Shown: piece after piece, positions 1 through 8,552 of the stretch | How the letters are laid out: every line of letters begins with the position of its first letter | Numbering within the stretch: position 1 is the first letter of the stretch | Program-made: the position numbers and the translations under genes | The notes under the pieces: generated by a model | Told to the model about the DNA's origin: nothing | The model's database searches: none | Seen by the model: only the letters and a program-made list of their open reading frames with translations | Source of the DNA: JOPF136 sp963773835 | GTDB lineage: Bacteria; Acidobacteriota; Terriglobia; Acidiferrales; UBA7541 | Direction: 5' to 3' | Assembly (NCBI GenBank): GCA_963773835.1 | Contig: CAVZCQ010000001.1 | Span: 868,001-932,000 of the forward strand | Length of the DNA stretch: 64,000 bases

Positions 1-120
1 TCCCCGGCATCGTATTGACGAGTATCAAACGCCGTTCTCCATTCCTCCGGGAACTTATCTCCCTCTGTGCCAGTCTATACAACAATGTTCCTGCCGCGCC
101 GCATCCCATCCCGGAGAAGA

Positions 121-2205
121 ATGCGGCTCTCCGCTCGCGTCTCCGCCGCCGCGCTGGCTGCCGCAGTCGCTGTGTGTCTGGGCATGTCCCCGCCGCGGCC
201 CGCCGATTTCGACGCCCAGCACGCTGAAGCCGCCTCTCGCAATCCCTCCGACCTCCATCTCCGTCTCTCCTTCGCCGGCGGCCGCACCCAGTTCCACCTC
301 GGGGAGGCTATAAAGATTCAATATGAATTGACTTCCGACGCGCCCGGCAAATACAAATCCGGCGACCTGTGGTACGACCTCAGCGAGCGTTCGCGCTTCG
401 AATCCTTCGTTTCCGACCGGCCCGCCGATTCCGCCGACCCGCTCGAAGGCCACTGGACCATCTGGGAGACGCTCTACAGCGCTCACATGACGCGCCGCTC
501 GGGCTCCTGGAAAGATCTGACCGAGAATCCCGTGGTCGAGCCCTGGGACCTGAACGACTATCTGCGTTTCGACCGCCCCGGCAAATACCGCATCTACGCC
601 ACGACCCGCCACATCGTCGCCGACTGGTCTCCCAGCCGCGACGCCTACGCGGGAGGCCCTCCCCTCGCCTCCAACATCCTCGAGGTGGAAATCCTCCCCG
701 ACGATCCCGCCTGGTCCGCCGATACGCTCCAGCACGCCGTCGAATCCCTCATCCTTTCCGTGCGGAACCAGCGCGCGCACCTCGCCGCCGCGAAGACCAT
801 CCGCTTCCTCCAGACCCGCGAAGCCCTCGACGCCATGGCCTCCCACTACACCGGAGCCGACCGCGAGGCGGATACCCAGCTCCTCTCCGGCCTCATCGGC
901 TTTCACGACCACGCCGCCGCCGTCCGCCGTATGGAACTCCAGCTCGTCGCTCCCGAGTTCGGCGTTTCCCGGTTCTTTCTCTTCAGCCTCGCGGTCATGA
1001 AGCTCCGCCTGGCCTCGCCCGATCTCTCAGCCGCGGACCTTCTCCATGCCGATAGGCCCACAGTCCGCCCCTGGCGCCACAAACTGTTCGACGTTCTGCT
1101 CCCGTATTACGAACGATTGATTCCCGCTGCGGAAAAAAAGCTCCCACGCGCCCGCGCCCTCACCGTGGACACCCTCTTCCACACCTCCGCTCTGGAATCC
1201 TTCGATTTTGAAAAACTCCCTCTTCCCGCCGAGCAGATTGAAGCCCTCCGACTCCGCGAACTCGCCATCCTGCCCGACCTGCCTCCCTACGAGCAGTTCG
1301 ACCGCATCGCCAATTTCGGCTGGACCAAGAATCTTCCGCCGGAACAGGTCCTGCCCGTTCTCCGCAAAATCTACGAGCATCCCTCGGGCGAATTCGCCGG
1401 CAACATCCAGAGCACCCGCAAGTACGTGCTCAAGGACGTGAACGCCATCTCCCCCGAAGAGGGCCAGAAACTCCTGGCCATGGCCATCGAGGAACCGCAC
1501 GCCGCTCTGGGCGCGAGGGACGTTTCGGACCTCTCCCTAACGCCCTCGCCCGAGCTCGACAACATGCTCATCGCCAAACTCGAAGGCCGCCGCACCGAGG
1601 AGATGAAATCTGCGGCCCCGCTGATCGGCAGGTACGCTTCCCCGGCCATCCTTGAGCGCGTCCGCGCCGTCTATGAAGTGGAAAAGGAAGCCTGGCCCTG
1701 CCCCATCGAATTCGGCCTGCTCGCCTATTTTCTGCGCGTGGATCCCGATTACGGCGCGAAGATGTACCCCGCCGCCGCCGCTTTCGCCGCCTCGCGACAG
1801 CAAACCTCCTGCCAGCGGCCGTCATTATTGGGAGCAATCTCTGAGCTGTATTACTCCCCGTTCCTCGAACAGCAAGCCATCACCCAGCTCGATGATCCCG
1901 ATTCCCGCCTCGTCATCGACGCCGTCCGCATTCTCAGCGTGCACACCTCCGGACCAGCGCTCGCCGCGCTGCTCGACCGCCTCCGCCGCTTCCATGACGA
2001 GTGGAAAGACTTCGACCCGAAGAATGCGCCGCCCGACGCCGTAAAGAAGTGGCAATCCAGAAATCAGCCCGGCCTGGAATCCAGCCTGGTCCACGCCCTG
2101 GCCCAGTCCCCCAACTATCGCCGCCAGCCCGAAATGCTTCAGCAACTCGCCCAGCTCTGCATCACCGACTCCTGCCGCGCCGAAGCCGCTCGCTTCTCGC
2201 ACTGA
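121..2205 (+). CDS. Exported protein of unknown function, possibly helical-repeat
   Basis: I do not recognise this protein. From the ATG at 121 it has 694 residues. The N-terminus looks like a Sec signal peptide: a short arginine-containing n-region, then an Ala/Val/Leu-rich core ending near CLGMS. A beta-rich segment follows, then a long part with many alternating helices rich in Leu, Ala and Glu, which could be HEAT-like. Earlier in-frame starts exist (GTG 67, ATG 85). I prefer 121 because GGAG lies at 113-116 and because it gives the cleanest signal peptide. The gene stands alone, with a palindromic repeat just after its stop. Acidobacteria carry many exported proteins of this style. No function is inferred. 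Confidence 0.7.
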   Translation: MRLSARVSAAALAAAVAVCLGMSPPRPADFDAQHAEAASRNPSDLHLRLSFAGGRTQFHLGEAIKIQYELTSDAPGKYKSGDLWYDLSERSRFESFVSDRPADSADPLEGHWTIWETLYSAHMTRRSGSWKDLTENPVVEPWDLNDYLRFDRPGKYRIYATTRHIVADWSPSRDAYAGGPPLASNILEVEILPDDPAWSADTLQHAVESLILSVRNQRAHLAAAKTIRFLQTREALDAMASHYTGADREADTQLLSGLIGFHDHAAAVRRMELQLVAPEFGVSRFFLFSLAVMKLRLASPDLSAADLLHADRPTVRPWRHKLFDVLLPYYERLIPAAEKKLPRARALTVDTLFHTSALESFDFEKLPLPAEQIEALRLRELAILPDLPPYEQFDRIANFGWTKNLPPEQVLPVLRKIYEHPSGEFAGNIQSTRKYVLKDVNAISPEEGQKLLAMAIEEPHAALGARDVSDLSLTPSPELDNMLIAKLEGRRTEEMKSAAPLIGRYASPAILERVRAVYEVEKEAWPCPIEFGLLAYFLRVDPDYGAKMYPAAAAFAASRQQTSCQRPSLLGAISELYYSPFLEQQAITQLDDPDSRLVIDAVRILSVHTSGPALAALLDRLRRFHDEWKDFDPKNAPPDAVKKWQSRNQPGLESSLVHALAQSPNYRRQPEMLQQLAQLCITDSCRAEAARFSH

Positions 2206-2212
2206 CCCGCTC

Positions 2213-2238
2213 GTAGGGGCGGACCCACGTGTCCGCCC
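2213..2238. repeat. Degenerate copy of the GTAGGGGC palindromic repeat
   Basis: Eight bases after the preceding stop codon lies GTAGGGGCGGAC, then CCAC, then GTGTCCGCCC. The arms GGGCGGAC and GTCCGCCC are complementary. The sequence CGTGTCCGCCCGG then occurs a second time just downstream. Better-preserved copies of the same family lie at 32946-32986 and 63271-63298. Confidence 0.6.
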
Positions 2239-2353
2239 GGTCGTGCGTGTCCGCCCGGCAACTGCCCGGCTCACTGGGATACGTCCGCACGCCCCGTTCA
2301 AAGCTCCCTGCTGGCACCAGACAGTCATGCCGGCTTCCCCGCCGGGTTGGTTC

Positions 2354-2390
2354 TTGTGTCGGCAAAACGAGGCGCGTATTCTCGTTTTGA
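2354..2390 (+). promoter_or_regulatory. Promoter of the Sel1 gene with inverted-repeat operator
   Basis: TTGTGT (2354-2359) and TATTCT (2377-2382) are separated by 17 bases. The start ATG is at 2391, only 8 bases after the -10 box, so the transcript would be leaderless or nearly so. An inverted repeat, AAAACGAG (2364-2371) and CTCGTTTT (2381-2388), spans the -10 box and the predicted transcription start, a good place for a repressor. The promoter is inferred from motifs only. Confidence 0.45.
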
Positions 2391-3503
2391 ATGCTTGCTC
2401 TAATTATCGGTTTGGCCATTACCCTTGCCGGTCTGCAGTCTCCGGCGAATTCGATGCTGCCGCGGATTGAGGCTCGCCTTCAGGGGAGCCCAGTGCAGCT
2501 CTCGGCGCAGGATCTTCCTCAATTGCAGGCTCAGGCTGAGGGTGGCAATGTCGCAGCCCAACTGAAGTTAGCAAAGGCCTACGAGTCCGGAGAGGGCGTT
2601 CCTCGGGACGAACAGCGGGCAGCCAATTGGTATCGAAGGGCCGCGGAACAGGGCAATTCGGAAGCGCAAGATCGTCTAGGCGCACTGTATCTGGTCGGCC
2701 AAGGTGTGGAACGGAACAAGGAAGAGGCCGTCAACTGGTTCCGAAAATCTGCCCGTCAGGGAAACGCTGGCGCCATGTTCCACCTGGGCGCGGCCTACTA
2801 TAACGGCGACGGAGTGCCGATCAACGATAGCCTCTCGTACGCCTGGTTTCTCCTGGCAAAGGAAGCCGGCAGTCAAGAAGCCGCGGATGCCGTAAAGAGA
2901 GCTGAGTCCCAATTGCCGCCGCAAAAAGTGGACGTCGCCTTCGAGACAATCGCCAGAATGTACGAAAAGGGTCAGGAACTCCCGGAAAACCAGGCCGAAG
3001 CCGTACGGTGGTGGTCGAAGGCCGCTAACCGAGGAGATCTGGATGCCCAGGTTGCCCTCGGAATGAAGCTGGCCACAGGACAGGGAATCCCGCCTGACCC
3101 TGCTCAGGGACGCCACTTCTGCAATGAGGCTGCGAAACACGACGTTCCTGAAGGCGATTACTGCATGGGCTTCATCTACCAGCACGGACTCGGTGTTCCC
3201 GTGGACGCGAAGGAAGCGAGGAAACGGTACGAACGTGCTGCCGCTAGCGGCGATGTTTCAGCGATCAGAGCACTGGCCCCGATGTACGCGCTCGGCGAAG
3301 GTGGGAAAGTGGATCGTTCCGCCGCATTTTTGCTTTATGCCAGGCTCGCCGAAAGGAACGATAAAGAAGCCTTGCGGAGCATGGCCAAACTGAAAAAGGA
3401 AATGAGCTCTAAGGAGTGGGAAAAATTGCGGGCGCCCCTGCTTCATCTGCGCATCGACCCTTCGAAGCTGGCCATCGCTCTACAAAAGATTGACACGCGA
3501 TAG
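2391..3503 (+). CDS. Sel1-repeat (TPR-like) protein
   Basis: A 370-residue protein made largely of Sel1-like repeats, the TPR subfamily of about 36 residues. Typical units read like AxxxLGxxYxxGxGVxxDxxxAxxWYRxAAEQGNxxAQ. I can see about six or seven, from roughly residue 45 to 320, for example around GEGVPRDEQRAANWYRRAA. The N-terminus is hydrophobic (LALIIGLAITLAGL), so it is probably exported or membrane-anchored. Sel1 proteins act as protein-binding scaffolds, but the partner cannot be read from the sequence. Base composition is visibly less GC-rich than in the neighbours, which may hint at acquisition. The gene is monocistronic, with its own promoter and possible operator directly upstream. 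Confidence 0.85.
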   Translation: MLALIIGLAITLAGLQSPANSMLPRIEARLQGSPVQLSAQDLPQLQAQAEGGNVAAQLKLAKAYESGEGVPRDEQRAANWYRRAAEQGNSEAQDRLGALYLVGQGVERNKEEAVNWFRKSARQGNAGAMFHLGAAYYNGDGVPINDSLSYAWFLLAKEAGSQEAADAVKRAESQLPPQKVDVAFETIARMYEKGQELPENQAEAVRWWSKAANRGDLDAQVALGMKLATGQGIPPDPAQGRHFCNEAAKHDVPEGDYCMGFIYQHGLGVPVDAKEARKRYERAAASGDVSAIRALAPMYALGEGGKVDRSAAFLLYARLAERNDKEALRSMAKLKKEMSSKEWEKLRAPLLHLRIDPSKLAIALQKIDTR

Positions 3504-3709
3504 ACTTCGCAATCCTGCGGGCACCCGCGCGGCGGCTCGTCCTCCGGGGCAGTCACGCCATGGCGGGCGGGGAAGACGGGTGAAAAATCTTGTATTGGTC
3601 TGCTGTTTTCTCTTGCATTACGTCCCCAACCGGTGATAGAGTCCGCGCGGGTCGATATCGATGAACCGCGCCACACCAATCCGAGCGCTGCCGCTCTGCA
3701 TACCTCTCT

Positions 3710-3775
3710 CTAACTCCTTTGCATTGCATACTTATGCCGCCAATTCTGCTAACCCCTTTAGATTGCATACTTACG
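3710..3775. repeat. Pair of 27-bp direct repeats, AT-rich
   Basis: Two copies of a 27-base unit, at 3710-3736 and 3749-3775, match at 23 of 27 positions by eye. The shared core is ATTGCATACTTA, preceded by CTAAC and CCTTT. The start-to-start distance is 39 bases. They lie in the 476-base gap between 3503 and 3980, which holds no convincing gene. The rest of that gap shows only a possible extended -10 (TTGGTAGCAT near 3944-3953) that could serve the downstream LPS-export operon. Confidence 0.7.
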
Positions 3776-3979
3776 AACAGTGGGGGGAGGGGTGAGGGTC
3801 ATATTGTTTACCTGCGCGGGAACCCTCCTGGTTCCGCGCCGAGGTCTCGACTTTCAGTTTTTAACCGTCAACCGTCTCTTCTTCGCGTCGCTGACCACTG
3901 GCCGCTTCGAGCCAACAGCAGAGGCCTCCCCTCATTCGCGCCGTTGGTAGCATCTCACCCACAAGCGTAAAGTAAGCCC

Positions 3980-6358
3980 ATGCGCCGCACCGCAGCCCTT
4001 CGTTACGCACGCCTTTCCGGCACGATCGCTGCTGTAGTGTTTTTGTTCCTCGCCGCCCTCTACGGATGGCGCGCCGTGCAGCACGCCCGCTCGGTCCGTT
4101 CCGCGCCTCCCGCCGTTCCCGCGACCGTCCAGCAGCAGTCGCAGAAGTTCAGCTTCTCGAAGGCCAATGGCGACCGCACGCTCTTCCAGGTGGAAGCCTC
4201 CAGCGCCACTTCCTTTACCTCCGGGAATCGCAACGTGCTGGTGAATGTCGGCATCACTATGTTCGGACAGCGCGGCGACCGCAACGACCGCATCCGCACC
4301 CGCGAGTGCGAATACTTTTCCGACACCGGCCGCGTGGTCTGCCGCGGCGACGTCTATGTCGAACTGGAAGCCGCGCATGACGCCCGCGAGCGTCCCGGCC
4401 GGCAGATGGTCCGCGCCGAGACCTCGCAGGTCACCTTCGATCGCGATTCTGGTTCCTCCCACAGCGATCAGCCCGTTGTCTTTTCATTTCCCTATGGCGA
4501 TGGCCGCGCCGTCGGCTTCCTCTACGACTCCAATCGCGCCATCGTCCGCCTCCAGCACCAGGTGGTGATGAACCTGCGCCACGCGCCGCAAGGCAGCTCC
4601 GCCTCCCAAATCCCGAATGTTCGGGACGGGGCTGGCGCTCCCACAGAGGTCAACGCCGCCAGCCTGGAATACCACAACGAAGACGGCGTGGTTCACCTCG
4701 AAGGCCCCGTCCTGCTCCGCCAAGGCACACGGGAGATCGCGTGCGCGTCGCTCACCATCGAGCTGTCCGCGTCGCTCCGCGCGCGCCGCATGCTGGCCAC
4801 GGGACGGCCCACGCTCACCTCGCGCGACCCGCAGGGCGCTACCGTTCTCGCGGCAGATTCCGCCACACTCGATTTCACTCCGGCCGGTGCGCCCTTGCAC
4901 CTGCATGGCGAAGGCTCCATCAGCGGCGTGCGGAGGGTACCCACCATTACGAACGAACAGCACTTTGCTTCCGACCGTATCGACGTGGATTTCGACCCGC
5001 GCACCGGCTCCGCTCATCTTGCCACCGCGGAAGGCAACGTCCATCTCGACACTCCGCCACGAAAACCTGCGGAGGGCACGGCGCGACTTTCGACCGCGAA
5101 ACTGCTCCTCCATTTTGCTGCGCGGTCCCAGCGCTCAGGGGGCGGCCGCTCCGACCTCCAGCAGGCGGAATCTCCCGGCCCCGCCACCATGGAATTCGCT
5201 TCTCCCAAGGACGATACCGTTCTGCGCGCTCGCCGCGTTGTTGCCGACTACGGTCCTGGCTCTCATCTCCGCCAGGTTCATGCGCATCAGGACGTGGAGA
5301 TCGACCGCCGCCTCGCCGGACAGCCCCTCCAGCTCACCCGCTCCGAAGATGCGGAGGTGGATTTCGTTGCCGATCACTGGACAGAAGCCCGCCAGACCGG
5401 CAAAGTCCGCTTCGAGGAGTCAGGACCGCTGGCTCGCCGCGGCCGCGCCGACCGCGCGCGCTCCATCCATTCGACCGACACGCTCACCCTCACCGGCAAC
5501 GCCGAACTCGCCGACGCGGACACGGATTCCGCCGCGCCGTCGTTCACTCTCGATCAGCGCACTGGCGAAGCGCGCGGCGAGGGCGTGGTGCGCACCACGT
5601 ATCGGCGCGTGGACGCTCGGAGCGTCGCCAATTTCGCGCCCCAGCCCGCTCACATCATGGCGGACCGCATGACTGCCGAGCGCTCCCGTCCCGATGCTTC
5701 GGGCTCCGGGACCAGCCGCGCCATCTATTCGGGACACGCGCGCCTGTGGCAGGGCGAAGCCGTGATCCAGGCGGACACCCTCGAACTCCGCCAGCAGGAG
5801 CGCCTGCTGCTCGCCACGGGCAACGTGAACGCCCGTCTGCCGCAGGTCCAGCCCCCGCCCGGCGCTGAGCCGCACGCCGCTGCGGCAACCGCGCCCGCTC
5901 CAAAGCTTGCGGCCAATCCTCCCGTCGCCGCGTCCACCCCTGGCGCGGCTGGCGAACCCGTCATCTGGGCCGTCCGCGCTTCAAAACTCATGTATCGCAG
6001 CGCCGATGCCGTCGCTGAACTCGATCAGGCCGTTCGCGCCGAATCCCGCCTCGGCCGCATCGCTTCCGCCCACATGGACCTGATCCTCGCCCAGACCAAC
6101 GGCGTCCAGCAGCTCAATAAGGCGGTCGCCACCGGCGGGGTCACCGTGTGGCAACAGGGCCGCCGCGGCACCGCGGATCGCGCCGATTACGCTGCCGCTG
6201 ACGGCCGCTTCGTCCTCAGCGGCGGAAATCCCACGCTTTATGATGCGGATCAGGGAACAACCACGGGGCGTCAATTGACCTTCTTTTTGGCCGATGATAG
6301 GATTCTCGTTGATTCAGGCAACGGCACGCGCACTCTGTCGCGTCACCGGATTCAGTGA
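3980..6358 (+). CDS. lptC: LPS-export periplasmic protein, LptC fused to LptA/OstA-like repeats
   Basis: A 792-residue protein, much longer than the usual LptC (about 190) or LptA (about 180). An N-terminal membrane anchor (about residues 12-32) is followed by an LptC-type domain with the usual KFSFSKANG start. Long stretches of repeated short beta-strand units then follow, typical of the OstA/LptA fold (patterns such as ARRVVADYGPGSHLRQVHA and LATGNVNARL). In the Lpt system LptC and LptA form the beta-jellyroll bridge that carries lipopolysaccharide from the inner-membrane ATPase to the outer membrane. The gene is followed after 9 bases by lptB, which supports the role. The single-chain arrangement suggests that one polypeptide supplies both the anchor and much of the bridge. 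A Pro/Ala-rich linker lies near residues 615-655. Confidence 0.85.
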   Translation: MRRTAALRYARLSGTIAAVVFLFLAALYGWRAVQHARSVRSAPPAVPATVQQQSQKFSFSKANGDRTLFQVEASSATSFTSGNRNVLVNVGITMFGQRGDRNDRIRTRECEYFSDTGRVVCRGDVYVELEAAHDARERPGRQMVRAETSQVTFDRDSGSSHSDQPVVFSFPYGDGRAVGFLYDSNRAIVRLQHQVVMNLRHAPQGSSASQIPNVRDGAGAPTEVNAASLEYHNEDGVVHLEGPVLLRQGTREIACASLTIELSASLRARRMLATGRPTLTSRDPQGATVLAADSATLDFTPAGAPLHLHGEGSISGVRRVPTITNEQHFASDRIDVDFDPRTGSAHLATAEGNVHLDTPPRKPAEGTARLSTAKLLLHFAARSQRSGGGRSDLQQAESPGPATMEFASPKDDTVLRARRVVADYGPGSHLRQVHAHQDVEIDRRLAGQPLQLTRSEDAEVDFVADHWTEARQTGKVRFEESGPLARRGRADRARSIHSTDTLTLTGNAELADADTDSAAPSFTLDQRTGEARGEGVVRTTYRRVDARSVANFAPQPAHIMADRMTAERSRPDASGSGTSRAIYSGHARLWQGEAVIQADTLELRQQERLLLATGNVNARLPQVQPPPGAEPHAAAATAPAPKLAANPPVAASTPGAAGEPVIWAVRASKLMYRSADAVAELDQAVRAESRLGRIASAHMDLILAQTNGVQQLNKAVATGGVTVWQQGRRGTADRADYAAADGRFVLSGGNPTLYDADQGTTTGRQLTFFLADDRILVDSGNGTRTLSRHRIQ

Positions 6359-6367
6359 TGAGCCGGC

Positions 6368-7093
6368 ATGTCGAAATTACAAGCCGTCGAGGTCAGAAAA
6401 TCGTACCGGGGCCGTGTTGTCGTTGATGACGTAAACCTGGAGATCACCCAAGGCGAAGTCGTCGGGCTGCTCGGTCCGAATGGCGCCGGAAAAACCACCA
6501 CCTTTTACATCCTCGTTGGACTGGCCAGACCCGATTCCGGCTCCGTTCTCCTCGACGAAGAAGACATCACCGACCTGCCCGTTTATCGCCGCGCGCGTAA
6601 CGGCATCAGCTATCTGCCCCAGGAACCTTCGGTGTTCCGGAAATTGACGGTGGAAGAAAATCTTCTCGCCGTGCTCGAAACGCAGCCCCTCGCAACCGAG
6701 GGCCGCCGCGACCGCCTTGAAGCGCTGCTCGCCCAGATGGGCCTGGAAACCGTGCGTCACAATCAGGGTGGAACCCTTTCCGGCGGCGAGCGCCGCCGCC
6801 TGGAAATCGCCCGCTCGCTCGTCCTCCAGCCCTCCTTCATGCTTCTCGACGAGCCCTTTTCCGGCATCGATCCCGTCACCGTCATCGACATCCAGGAAAT
6901 CATCCAGGACCTGCGCAACTCCGGCATTGGTGTGCTCGTCACCGATCACAACGTCCGCGAGACACTGCGCGTCACCGACCGCGCCTACATCATCCACGGA
7001 GGCCGCATCCTCCAGGCCGGCTCCCCGGACGTCCTCAGCACCGACCCCTCCGTGCGCCGCATCTATCTTGGCGAGAATTTCCAGCTAAACTAA
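6368..7093 (+). CDS. lptB: LPS export ABC transporter ATP-binding protein
   Basis: This 241-residue ATPase powers lipopolysaccharide extraction from the inner membrane, normally together with LptF and LptG, which are not in this window. Visible motifs are Walker A GPNGAGKT (residues 36-43), the signature LSGGERRR (about 139-146), Walker B FMLLDEPF (about 159-166) with the following GIDP, and the switch His in DHN. Length and ending (YLGENFQLN) match the LptB family closely. It lies 9 bases after the LptC/LptA protein and 4 bases before rpoN, the same order as in many Proteobacteria, so it is almost certainly co-transcribed with them. Confidence 0.95.
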   Translation: MSKLQAVEVRKSYRGRVVVDDVNLEITQGEVVGLLGPNGAGKTTTFYILVGLARPDSGSVLLDEEDITDLPVYRRARNGISYLPQEPSVFRKLTVEENLLAVLETQPLATEGRRDRLEALLAQMGLETVRHNQGGTLSGGERRRLEIARSLVLQPSFMLLDEPFSGIDPVTVIDIQEIIQDLRNSGIGVLVTDHNVRETLRVTDRAYIIHGGRILQAGSPDVLSTDPSVRRIYLGENFQLN

Positions 7094-7097
7094 GACC

Positions 7098-8552
7098 ATG
7101 GGCCAGTTTTTACAGCCGAGGCTTCAGCTGCGCGTCGCGCAAAAGCAGATCCTGACTCCGGGTCTCGTCCAGATGGTCAGCGTGCTGGCGCTGAACCGCC
7201 TCGAACTCCGCGAAATGGTCACCGCGGAAATGGTCGCCAACCCCATGCTCGAGGAAGTTACCGAAGAGAATCTCCGCGCCGACGATTACACCGGCGAAGC
7301 CTTGGTCAAAGCCGAATCCGAGGCCCCCAGCGAAGGCGAGTCCACCAATCCCTTCGATGAGTTCGACGTGGCCTCCTTCTTCAACCAGTACCTCGGCACC
7401 GGAGGCGGCGAAACCAAGGGCGAGCACGAGGAGATCGAACGGCCCTCCTACGAAAAGTTCCTCTCCTCCACTCAGGACCTCACCGACCATCTCAACTGGC
7501 AGTTGAGCGCCTCGCCAGTCCCCGACCGCCAGCGGGAACTCGCCGAAGCCATCATCGGCAATCTCGATGAGAACGGCTACCTCACGGCCACGGTCGAGGA
7601 AATCGCGGAGATGGAGAACGCCCAGGTCAACGAGGTCGAAGAGGCCCTCAAGCTGGTCCAGGAGCTCGACCCGCCCGGAGTTGCCGCACGTTCGCTTGCG
7701 GAATGCCTCGAACGCCAGCTTGTCGTCCTCGACCCCGACAATTCGCCGCCCACTCAGCTCGCCGTCGCCATCGTGCGCGAACACCTCAAGCTGATCCAGA
7801 ACAGCCAGTTCAAGGAAATCGCCAAAGCCGTTGGCCAGCCTCCCGAACAGGTCAAGCTCGCCGTGGAGGTCATCAAGAAGCTCGATCCGCGCCCCGGCCT
7901 CCGTTACAACAAGACCGAGCCCCGGGTGGTCGAGCCCGACGTATTTTTCCGGAAGGTCGGGGACGAGTGGCAGGTCTTTCTCAACGACGACGACATGCCC
8001 CAGCTCCGCCTCAGCCCCACCTATCGCCGCCTGCTCGCTCGCGACGCCGCCGACCGCGAAGTCCGCAATTACGTCAAGGAGCGTTTCACCGCCGCCGTCC
8101 AGCTTCTGAAGAACATCGAGCAGCGCAAGCACACCATTCTCCGCGTGTGCCAGCTCATTCTCCGCCGCCAGCGCGAGTTTTTCGAGTTCGGCATCGACCA
8201 CCTGAAACCCATGATGATCAAGGAGGTCGCGGAAGAGGTCGGCGTGCATCCCTCCACCGTCAGCCGCGCCGTCGCCAACAAGTATTCCCACTCGCCACAG
8301 GGCGTTTACGAGCTGCGTTACTTTTTCTCCGAGTCCGTCAACGGCCCGCAAGGCGCCGGAGTCTCGCTGCTCACTCTCAAACGGCGCGTCAAGAAAATGA
8401 TTGAAGAAGAGGACGCCACCCACCCGCTCACCGACGAGCAAATCGCCAAGAAACTCTCCGAAGAAGGCATCGACGTCACGCGCCGCACCGTCGCCAAATA
8501 CCGCGAAGATCTCCGCATTCCCAGCACACACCAGAGGCGGGTGAAGGAGTAG
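7098..8552 (+). CDS. rpoN: RNA polymerase sigma-54 factor
   Basis: 484 residues, the standard length. Region I is Gln- and Leu-rich (QLRVAQKQILTPGLVQMVSVLALNRLEL is its start region). An acidic region II follows (about residues 45-120), then the core-binding domain. A helix-turn-helix is visible around VAEEVGVHPSTVSRAVANKY, and the RpoN box reads RRTVAKYRE near the C-terminus. Sigma-54 recognises -24/-12 promoters and needs an enhancer-binding ATPase; no such activator is in this window, though a Fis-type protein is encoded at 27511-27723. The stop codon is immediately followed by the rapZ start. The hpf gene that often sits between rpoN and rapZ elsewhere is absent. Confidence 0.95.
   Translation: MGQFLQPRLQLRVAQKQILTPGLVQMVSVLALNRLELREMVTAEMVANPMLEEVTEENLRADDYTGEALVKAESEAPSEGESTNPFDEFDVASFFNQYLGTGGGETKGEHEEIERPSYEKFLSSTQDLTDHLNWQLSASPVPDRQRELAEAIIGNLDENGYLTATVEEIAEMENAQVNEVEEALKLVQELDPPGVAARSLAECLERQLVVLDPDNSPPTQLAVAIVREHLKLIQNSQFKEIAKAVGQPPEQVKLAVEVIKKLDPRPGLRYNKTEPRVVEPDVFFRKVGDEWQVFLNDDDMPQLRLSPTYRRLLARDAADREVRNYVKERFTAAVQLLKNIEQRKHTILRVCQLILRRQREFFEFGIDHLKPMMIKEVAEEVGVHPSTVSRAVANKYSHSPQGVYELRYFFSESVNGPQGAGVSLLTLKRRVKKMIEEEDATHPLTDEQIAKKLSEEGIDVTRRTVAKYREDLRIPSTHQRRVKE

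Noticed and set aside
3710..3775. Start of a CRISPR array
   Set aside because: There are only two repeats, the spacing is 12 bases, and no cas genes are near.
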